This document shows positions 1 through 5,001 of a stretch of 5,001 nt of DNA, piece by piece. The DNA comes from an uncultured Flavobacteriaceae bacterium (lineage in GTDB: Bacteria > Bacteroidota > Bacteroidia > Flavobacteriales > Flavobacteriaceae): positions 1 through 5,001 of the forward strand of contig CAJXEG010000109.1 of assembly GCA_913052425.1 (NCBI GenBank). The letters are read 5' to 3'. Position 1 is the stretch's first letter, and each line of letters starts with the position of its first letter. The notes beneath the pieces are model-generated. The model had not been told where the DNA came from and made no database searches. It saw only the letters and a list, made by a program, of their open reading frames with translations. A program made the translations under genes and the position numbers.

Positions 1-105
1 TATGGTGAAACCAGACCCTCAGCTGACAACAAAACTGCTGCTGGCAGAGCTGCCAACAGAAGAGTTAAATTCGAAAGAAAAGTTGAAATCAAAGTTGTTG
101 AGTAA
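1..105 (+). CDS. OmpA-like C-terminal domain protein, 3' end only
   Basis: The first base is in frame and the reading runs 34 codons to a TAA stop at 103-105; the start lies outside the window. The visible residues begin YGETRPSADNKTAAGRAANRR, the final part of the OmpA/MotB C-terminal domain: a G-E-T-x-P turn, then the N-x-T-x-x-G-R-x-x-N-R-R-V helix and strand. In this family the domain binds the diaminopimelate of peptidoglycan, and the protein usually sits in the outer membrane or is a lipoprotein facing the periplasm. The protein ends about 12 residues after the NRRV motif with a charged tail (FERKVEIKVVE). What lies N-terminal to the domain (beta barrel, TPR repeats or lipoprotein signal) cannot be known from here, so no gene symbol is given. 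A strong terminator follows 17 bp after the stop, so this is the end of its transcription unit. Confidence 0.88.
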   Translation, partial: YGETRPSADNKTAAGRAANRRVKFERKVEIKVVE

Positions 106-122
106 TTTTTAAATCACTCTAT

Positions 123-156
123 AAAAAAACTCCCACATTGTTGGGAGTTTTTTTTT
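123..156 (+). terminator. Rho-independent terminator, possibly bidirectional
   Basis: The left arm ACTCCCA (129-135) pairs perfectly with TGGGAGT (142-148) around a 6-nt loop (136-141). The stem can extend as A:T pairs because seven A's (123-129) lie on the left and nine T's (148-156) on the right. On the + strand this is a classic stem plus U-tract ending the OmpA-like transcript. On the - strand the A-run becomes a U-tract of seven, so the same hairpin could also stop leftward transcription coming from the symporter gene. The + strand role is clear; the - strand role is inferred. Confidence 0.9.
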
Positions 157-526
157 ATCCTATTATATACATCCTAAAGGTTTTGTTACCCGCGTAAATT
201 GTTGATCGTAACCCAGACAGTCTGGTTTCATTTAGACTTATAATATTATCCACCCAAGGGGAATTTTCAGTGTAACCCTTTGTGAGCTATACCATTCAGT
301 TCTGTAATATGACCACCTATTATTCCTAATCCCTTTTATACCCAAAAATATAAGGACACTGATGCCTCTCCACAGCATCCAAGGTAAAGTTTTTAAATGA
401 AGATAAATTCCTTAACACGGCTGCTCTAACCTAGTAATGGGTCTTCCCAGAGTCATGCATCAATTTTGGAGTGCCCTATGACAAGATCATAGTCTTGATT
501 AGAGTAACAATGACATGACGAAAGAA
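157..526. other. Gene-free interval between convergent genes
   Basis: These 370 bp lie between the OmpA-like terminator and the stop of the leftward symporter gene. I checked stop codons across the minus strand frames and read several stretches of both strands; the longest minus-strand stretch with an ATG is a 46-codon reading at 238-378 that resembles no family I know. No tRNA-like or rRNA-like sequence is seen. Visible structure is limited to a short palindrome (213-225) and a weak 6-bp hairpin (482-487 with 492-497) that lacks a U-tract on either strand. The interval probably includes the 3' untranslated region of the symporter message. A decayed gene remnant or a small RNA cannot be excluded. 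Confidence 0.6.
213..225. repeat. Short perfect palindrome CCAGAC-A-GTCTGG
   Basis: Six bases pair perfectly about a single central A at 219. After one mismatch (212/226), two further A/T pairs match (211/227 and 210/228). With a one-base centre it resembles a dimeric protein-binding site more than an RNA hairpin. It lies between two convergent 3' ends, where no promoter is expected, so it may be chance. Confidence 0.35.
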
Positions 527-2188
527 TTACCAAAAGAGAGAATAAATAACGGTCAAAATGATCAGGGTAGCAAAAGTTCCTATATTAAATAGGGGGGAGG
601 TCTTAAAAATACCTTTGGGCAAATTAATCGCTTTTGAATCCTCTACTCCCTTCTTTTGTCTGATACTAACAACCACAATGACCGCCATGGTCAAAAGGGC
701 AGTTAACCCCATCTGATCCATCCAAGGGAGATCGGGAAAGAAAGCTTCAAGGCTTGTTCCATTTACCCAGCCTTTGGATCCTACCTTGAGAAACATAGCA
801 ATGGGAATAGAACTCAGCGCACCCCATATGGCTGCTCTATTGGTAGTTTTTTTCCAAAACAATCCCAAAACAAAAACTGCCAATATTCCGGGACTTACAA
901 TACCTGTATATTCTTGTATAAACTGAAAGGCCTGATCGATACCTCCCAAAAGAGGCGCCATGGTAGCACCAATGATCAATGCCACAGCAGCAGAGATCCT
1001 TCCTACTTTTACTGTTTTTTTATCATCGGCATTTTTATCGATCAATTGTTTGTAAATGTCCATTGTAAAAATGGTCGAGGTAGAATTCAACATAGAAGCC
1101 AGAGAGGAAACAATAGCGGCTGCTAAAGCTGCAAAGGCTACTCCTTTAAAACCAACGGGTAAAAACTGCATCAACCAGGGGTATGCCTTGTCTGCCTTTC
1201 CCTCGGTGGGGATATTCATCATTCCTTTTTCGCCCAATCCGGCAAGAATTTCAGGATCATTGACGATTACATAAGCAGCAATTCCGGGAATCACAACAAT
1301 CAATGGGATGATCAATTTAAGTCCTGCTGCAAACAAAATTCCCTTTTGGGACTCTCTGAGCGATTTTGCGGCCAAGGTACGTTGAATGATATACTGGTTG
1401 AATCCCCAATAATAAAGATTAGCGACCCAAAGTCCTCCCACCAATACACCGATACCGGGCAAGTTGTTGTACTCAGGATTGCTTTTATCCAAAATCATTT
1501 CAAAACGATCCGGAGCAGCATTGTAAATGGATTTTAAACCCTCAAAGACACCTTGCCCATTGGATACCGTATCCAGAGCCAAATATGTAGTTACCAAACC
1601 TCCCAATACCAGAAAAACAACCTGAATGATGTCTGTCCAAGCCACCGCTGTCAGTCCTCCATAAAGTGAATAAGCTGCCGCAAAAAGCGCCAAACCCAAT
1701 ACCGCATAAACCAGATCTATTCCAATAATGGTTTCCAAGGCCAGGCCACCCAGGTACATTACTGAGGCAAGGTTGACAAACACATAAAGTGAAATCCAAA
1801 AGATGGCCAAGATAGTTTTCAATTGAGAGGAAAAACGCTTTTCGACAAACTCCGGAATGGTGTATAATTTTTTCTCAATAAAAATGGGAAGAAAGTATTT
1901 TCCTACAATGATGAGCGTTATGGCTGCCATCCATTCATAGGAAGCAATTGCCAGACCCAATGCAAACCCAGACCCCGACATACCTATGAATTGCTCGGCA
2001 GAGATATTGGCGGCAATCAAAGAAGCACCAATCGCCCACCAAGGGAGTGACTTGCCCGCCAAAAAGTAATCTTCGGCACTCTTCTCTTCACCCTCTTTGT
2101 TTCTTGACACCCATAATCCTAAACCTAATATTACAAGGGCATATACAACAAAAATTAGGTAGTCTAAAAATTCAAAACTGGAATTCAT
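527..2188 (-). CDS. sglT: Na+/galactose-glucose symporter, vSGLT-like (SSS family)
   Basis: This 553-residue integral inner-membrane protein of the solute:sodium symporter family is close to vSGLT of Vibrio parahaemolyticus over its whole length, and should couple sodium entry to uptake of galactose and/or glucose. About 14 hydrophobic segments can be drawn, near residues 8-28, 50-72, 78-104, 122-150, 156-177, 183-204, 245-268, 284-309, 345-376, 394-414, 426-446, 450-469, 492-510 and 533-552. Recalled vSGLT sugar-site residues map with an offset of 3: Asn61, Gln66, Glu85, Asn257, Lys291 and Gln425 are present, as is the inner gate Tyr260. Sodium-site Ala358, Ser361 and Ser362 are present. vSGLT Ser91 is replaced by Ala88. 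A loop of roughly a dozen extra residues appears near 469-485. The ATG at 2186-2188 has no Shine-Dalgarno sequence, as is usual in Bacteroidota. The gene starts 14 bp after the galE stop, so co-transcription is likely. Family is certain; exact sugar preference is inferred. Confidence 0.95.
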   Translation of the reverse strand: MNSSFEFLDYLIFVVYALVILGLGLWVSRNKEGEEKSAEDYFLAGKSLPWWAIGASLIAANISAEQFIGMSGSGFALGLAIASYEWMAAITLIIVGKYFLPIFIEKKLYTIPEFVEKRFSSQLKTILAIFWISLYVFVNLASVMYLGGLALETIIGIDLVYAVLGLALFAAAYSLYGGLTAVAWTDIIQVVFLVLGGLVTTYLALDTVSNGQGVFEGLKSIYNAAPDRFEMILDKSNPEYNNLPGIGVLVGGLWVANLYYWGFNQYIIQRTLAAKSLRESQKGILFAAGLKLIIPLIVVIPGIAAYVIVNDPEILAGLGEKGMMNIPTEGKADKAYPWLMQFLPVGFKGVAFAALAAAIVSSLASMLNSTSTIFTMDIYKQLIDKNADDKKTVKVGRISAAVALIIGATMAPLLGGIDQAFQFIQEYTGIVSPGILAVFVLGLFWKKTTNRAAIWGALSSIPIAMFLKVGSKGWVNGTSLEAFFPDLPWMDQMGLTALLTMAVIVVVSIRQKKGVEDSKAINLPKGIFKTSPLFNIGTFATLIILTVIYSLFW

Positions 2189-2202
2189 AATGATATGTTT
2201 GG

Positions 2203-3255
2203 TTAGAAATTACGTATTTTCTTTTCCCATTCCCAAGCAGTTTTCAATGCCTCTTCCAGATCATTTTTTGCTTCCCATCCAAGTATTTTATTGGCTTTGG
2301 TTGTGTCAGCATAGGCCTCTACAATATCGCCGGGTCTTCGGTCAACAATTTCATAGTTTAGAGCAATACCGGAGACTTTTTCGAAAGTCTTGATTACTTC
2401 TAAAACACTGTTGCCTTTTCCCGTACCCAAATTGAAAACTTCAAAATTTTCACTTTGCTCATCGGCCATCATTCTTTTAAGCCCAACCACATGTGCCTTG
2501 GCCAAATCTACAACATGGATATAATCCCTAACACAGGTTCCGTCAAGGGTGGGGTAGTCGTCACCAAAAACATTGAGTTTTTGGTGTATCCCTGCAGCAG
2601 TTTGGGTAATAAACGGTACAAGATTCTGTGGATTTCCCTTGGGTAACTCTCCGATTTCAATGCTGGAATGCCCCCCAATGGGGTTAAAGTATCGCAGTGA
2701 AATTACTTTTAAAAGCACGTTAGAACGGGTGTTGTCATAAAGTATGTCTTCTCCAATCTGTTTGGTGTTTCCATAGGGAGATTCGGCTTTTTTGATGGGG
2801 GCTTGCTCGGTGATGGGAAGTTGATCTGCTTGACCATAAACCGTACAAGAAGAACTGAATATAAATGAAAACTTTTGACCTTTACTTTCAATGGCTTGAA
2901 GCAAATAGATCAGAGACCCTATATTGTTTTCATAATATTCCAGTGGCTGATTGACACTCTCACCCACTGCCTTAAAGGCTGCAAAATGGATGATACCGCC
3001 AAGATCCGGATGGTCTTCGAACAACCGGTTGACCTCTTTTTTATCCCTTAAATCGAGTTTTATAAATTCAGGGGAAATGCCTGTGATTTTTTTGATGCCC
3101 TCCAATACGTCTGTAGAACTGTTGGAAAGATCATCGACGATGATGATTTCAAATCCCTGTTGGATTAACTCAACGCTGGTGTGGGAGCCGATATAACCCA
3201 GACCTCCCGAAACTAGAATTTTTGAAGGCAATATGTTCTTTACTATTTGGTTCAA
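2203..3255 (-). CDS. galE: UDP-glucose 4-epimerase GalE
   Basis: GalE is a cytoplasmic NAD-dependent enzyme of the extended short-chain dehydrogenase family that interconverts UDP-galactose and UDP-glucose. The 350 residues match the usual length of about 340 plus a short N-terminal extension. Visible motifs in order are the NAD-binding GGLGYIG (17-23), the active-site stretch SSSCTVYG (134-141, catalytic Ser136), the YxxxK pair Tyr161/Lys165, RYFNPIG (188-194), and the sugar-nucleotide region DGTCVRDYIHV (238-248) and RRPGD (306-310). The residue aligned with E. coli Tyr299 and human Cys307 is Ala314, a small residue that may admit N-acetylated UDP-sugars. The start is uncertain: an in-frame TAA lies at 3262-3264, and no ATG or GTG precedes the NAD motif, so translation must begin at TTG 3255 (used here) or TTG 3231, which would give 342 residues and a more usual N-terminus. 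It is the first gene of a likely two-gene unit with the downstream symporter. Confidence 0.96.
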   Translation of the reverse strand: MNQIVKNILPSKILVSGGLGYIGSHTSVELIQQGFEIIIVDDLSNSSTDVLEGIKKITGISPEFIKLDLRDKKEVNRLFEDHPDLGGIIHFAAFKAVGESVNQPLEYYENNIGSLIYLLQAIESKGQKFSFIFSSSCTVYGQADQLPITEQAPIKKAESPYGNTKQIGEDILYDNTRSNVLLKVISLRYFNPIGGHSSIEIGELPKGNPQNLVPFITQTAAGIHQKLNVFGDDYPTLDGTCVRDYIHVVDLAKAHVVGLKRMMADEQSENFEVFNLGTGKGNSVLEVIKTFEKVSGIALNYEIVDRRPGDIVEAYADTTKANKILGWEAKNDLEEALKTAWEWEKKIRNF

Positions 3256-3256
3256 A

Positions 3257-3264
3257 CAAATTTA
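3257..3264 (-). promoter_or_regulatory. Alternative galE -7 box next to the start codon
   Basis: On the minus strand this reads TAAATTTG, a match to the Bacteroidota -7 consensus TAnnTTTG. It ends one base before the TTG at 3255. A transcript from here would begin around 3248-3252, inside the longer reading, and could only use the TTG at 3231. No TTG-type -33 element is seen at the expected distance upstream, so it may be a chance match in A/T-rich DNA. Confidence 0.25.
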
Positions 3265-3296
3265 ATTTTTTTATTTAATTCTCTGTCTTTAGTGAT

Positions 3297-3324
3297 CAAA
3301 ATTAACGTTGATTGTTTTTTCAAT
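3297..3324 (-). promoter_or_regulatory. Candidate galE-sglT promoter (-33/-7, Bacteroidota type)
   Basis: On the minus strand, TAATTTTG at 3304-3297 matches the -7 consensus TAnnTTTG. An ATTG at 3324-3321 could serve as the -33 element (consensus TTTG or TTG), with a 16-bp spacer that is slightly short for this promoter class. Transcription would begin near 3290, giving a leader of about 35 nt before TTG 3255 or 60 nt before TTG 3231. This is the best candidate promoter for the leftward unit. Confidence 0.45.
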
Positions 3325-3344
3325 ATTAGCTAATGCCATAATTC

Positions 3345-3384
3345 ATATAGTTATAGAGCCATAAATGAGTAGATAAAACTATAT
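3345..3384. repeat. 8-bp inverted repeat overlapping the typA -7 box
   Basis: ATATAGTT (3345-3352) and AACTATAT (3377-3384) are perfect inverted copies separated by 24 bp. The right arm overlaps the proposed typA -7 box at 3380-3387, so the pair could be a protein-binding site or part of the promoter architecture. The arms are A/T-rich, so a chance match in this 151-bp region is quite possible. Confidence 0.3.
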
Positions 3385-3387
3385 TTG
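3380..3387 (+). promoter_or_regulatory. typA promoter -7 box TATATTTG
   Basis: TATATTTG matches the Bacteroidota -7 consensus TAnnTTTG exactly and is followed by C, as is often seen. It ends 19 bp before the typA ATG at 3407, so transcription would begin near 3393 and leave a leader of only about 10-16 nt. No clear TTTG -33 element is visible around 3355-3362. No Shine-Dalgarno sequence precedes the ATG. Confidence 0.6.
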
Positions 3388-3406
3388 CGCTCGTTAATTT
3401 GAATCC

Positions 3407-5001
3407 ATGTCCGACATAAAGAACATTGCCATCATCGCCCACGTTGATCACGGAAAAACAACACTGGTAGACAAAATCATGTTTCACTGTGAATTGTTTC
3501 GGGACAACGAAAACAAGGGAGATTTGATCTTGGACAGTAATGACTTAGAACGGGAAAGAGGAATTACCATTTTATCCAAAAACGTATCCGTAAATTATAA
3601 AGGCGTCAAAATCAACATCATCGATACCCCGGGTCACGCTGATTTTGGTGGAGAAGTAGAGCGGGTACTCAATATGGCAGATGCGGCCATATTGTTGGTC
3701 GATGCTTTCGAGGGACCGATGCCGCAAACCCGATTTGTATTGAAAAAGGCATTGGAACTAAAATTAAAACCCCTGGTTGTCATCAACAAGGTAGACAAAG
3801 AAAATTGCCGACCGGAAGAAGTCCACGAGGCTGTTTTTGATCTCATGTTTGATCTCGGGGGAGAAGAGTGGCAATTGGATTTCCCGGTCGTATATGGCTC
3901 TGCCAAAAATAATTGGATGGGACAAGATTGGAAAACGCCCACAGATTCTATCTCCCCTCTATTGGATATGGTATTGGAACATGTTCCTGCTCCTGAGGTC
4001 AAAAGCGGAAACACACAAATGTTGATTACTTCTCTTGATTATTCGCCTTATACGGGTAGGGTAGCCATTGGAAGACTCAACCGTGGGATACTAAAAGCCA
4101 ATATGAATGTCTCTTTGGTAGATCGAAATGGTGAGATCACCAAGTCCAGAATTAAGGAACTCAATGTATTTGACGGACTGGGAAGGCGCAAAGTCGAACA
4201 AGTCCAGGCAGGAGATATTTGTGCCATCATTGGATTGGAGTCTTTTAATATTGGAGATACCATTGCAGACGCCCTGGCGCCGGAGGCATTGCCTACCATA
4301 GCCATCGATGAGCCTACCATGAGTATGCTTTTTACCATCAACGATTCGCCTTTTTTTGGAAAAGACGGGAAGTTTGTTACCTCTCGCCATATCAAAGAGC
4401 GTCTGGAAAAAGAGTTAGAACGAAATTTGGCTTTGCGACTCGAGTCAACAGACTCAGCAGACAAATTTTTGGTTTTTGGTCGCGGGGTCATGCACCTTTC
4501 TGTTTTGATAGAAACCATGCGGAGAGAAGGCTATGAACTACAGATAGGCCAACCGCAGGTCATCATTAAAAATATAGATGGGGTCAAATGTGAACCCATA
4601 GAAACCCTAACCATTGATTTACCCGAAAACTTGTCCGGTAAAGCCATCGAAATGGTCACCCTTAGAAAAGGTGAAATGGTCAGTTTGGAAAATAAGGGTG
4701 ATCGTATGCTTTGTGAATTTATCATCCCATCTCGGGGGATTATCGGATTGAGAAATCAATTGCTTACCAATACCGCAGGACAGGCCATAATGAATCATCG
4801 TTTTATGGAATTTCAGCCTTTTAAAGGTGAGATTCCTAGCAGAATCAATGGATCGTTAATCTCCATGGAAAAGGGGAGTGCCATACCCTATGCATTGGAC
4901 AAACTTCAGGAAAGAGGAAAATTTTTCGTCTTTCCCAACGAAGAAGTTTATACCGGTCAAGTCATTGGAGAAAACACCCGAATGGATGATTTGGTCGTCA
5001 A
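3407..5001 (+). CDS. typA: GTPase TypA/BipA, 3' end cut by window
   Basis: TypA (BipA) is a translational GTPase related to EF-G and LepA that binds the 70S ribosome and helps ribosome assembly and translation under stress such as cold. The reading runs open from ATG 3407 to the window end, 531 complete codons of a family length near 600. G motifs are all present: AHVDHGKTT (11-19), ERERGITI (48-55), DTPGH (73-77), NKVD (127-130) and SAK (165-167). His77 of the DTPGH motif is the expected catalytic histidine. The beta-barrel domain II follows at about 203-290, the EF-G III-like domain with GRGVMHLSVLIETMRREGYE from residue 358, the EF-G V-like domain at about 395-475 with IPSRGIIG (440-447), and then the first part of the TypA-specific C-terminal domain. 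The end of that domain, including its conserved KLTN loop that reaches toward the A-site tRNA, lies beyond the window. No frameshift is seen. The gene is divergent from galE across 151 bp and has its own -7 box. Confidence 0.97.
   Translation, partial: MSDIKNIAIIAHVDHGKTTLVDKIMFHCELFRDNENKGDLILDSNDLERERGITILSKNVSVNYKGVKINIIDTPGHADFGGEVERVLNMADAAILLVDAFEGPMPQTRFVLKKALELKLKPLVVINKVDKENCRPEEVHEAVFDLMFDLGGEEWQLDFPVVYGSAKNNWMGQDWKTPTDSISPLLDMVLEHVPAPEVKSGNTQMLITSLDYSPYTGRVAIGRLNRGILKANMNVSLVDRNGEITKSRIKELNVFDGLGRRKVEQVQAGDICAIIGLESFNIGDTIADALAPEALPTIAIDEPTMSMLFTINDSPFFGKDGKFVTSRHIKERLEKELERNLALRLESTDSADKFLVFGRGVMHLSVLIETMRREGYELQIGQPQVIIKNIDGVKCEPIETLTIDLPENLSGKAIEMVTLRKGEMVSLENKGDRMLCEFIIPSRGIIGLRNQLLTNTAGQAIMNHRFMEFQPFKGEIPSRINGSLISMEKGSAIPYALDKLQERGKFFVFPNEEVYTGQVIGENTRMDDLVV

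Noticed and set aside
238..378. A 46-codon minus-strand reading frame in the gap left of the symporter
   Set aside because: It has no recognisable motif and its composition (many Trp, Arg and Tyr) is odd. Neighbouring frames hold equally plausible short pieces, so a real gene or an identifiable pseudogene cannot be supported.
482..497. Hairpin CAAGA...TCTTG just beyond the symporter stop
   Set aside because: The stem is only five pairs plus one wobble, and no U-tract follows on either strand, so it is not a convincing terminator.
1542..1799. 85-codon minus-strand open frame inside the symporter gene
   Set aside because: It sits in another frame of the symporter, whose translation matches vSGLT continuously there; no independent support.
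3634..4014. Long open frame on the minus strand opposite typA
   Set aside because: It lies wholly within the well-conserved typA coding sequence, and its Ser/Thr/Asn-rich translation has no domain; it is a shadow frame.
4048..4518. 156-codon minus-strand open frame opposite typA
   Set aside because: It overlaps typA entirely, and the sense strand encodes clear TypA domains; a shadow frame.
1..5001. CRISPR arrays, insertion sequences, tRNA/rRNA genes or a phage/defence island
   Set aside because: No regularly spaced repeats, transposase-like reading frames, terminal inverted repeats with target duplications, or tRNA-like arms were seen; the genes are housekeeping and sugar-use types.

Overview
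The window looks like chromosomal DNA of a member of the Bacteroidota. This rests on three things: the TypA sequence reads like the Bacteroidota branch of the family; start codons lack Shine-Dalgarno sequences; and matches to the Bacteroidota -7 promoter box (TAnnTTTG) sit in front of typA and galE. Placement below phylum, perhaps Cytophagales, is only a guess.

Layout from left to right. Positions 1-105 (+) are the last 34 codons of an OmpA-like peptidoglycan-binding protein, followed by a strong hairpin terminator at 123-156. Positions 157-526 hold no gene I can support. Positions 527-3255 (-) form a two-gene unit, galE (2203-3255) and then a sodium/sugar symporter very like vSGLT of Vibrio parahaemolyticus (527-2188), separated by 14 bp. 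A 151-bp divergent promoter region (3256-3406) follows. Positions 3407-5001 (+) are the first 531 codons of typA/bipA, a ribosome-associated GTPase, cut by the window edge.

How the genes fit together: the symporter would bring galactose and/or glucose into the cell using the sodium gradient, and GalE interconverts UDP-galactose and UDP-glucose, the last step of the Leloir pathway. No galK or galT is in view. The pair is probably co-transcribed leftward. typA and the OmpA-like gene are separate units with housekeeping roles.

I found no undescribed system here. The points most worth a second look are the substrate specificity of GalE (a small residue at the gatekeeper position), the forced TTG start of galE, the near-complete vSGLT binding site in the transporter, and the long gene-free interval behind the transporter, which ends at a terminator that could work in both directions.
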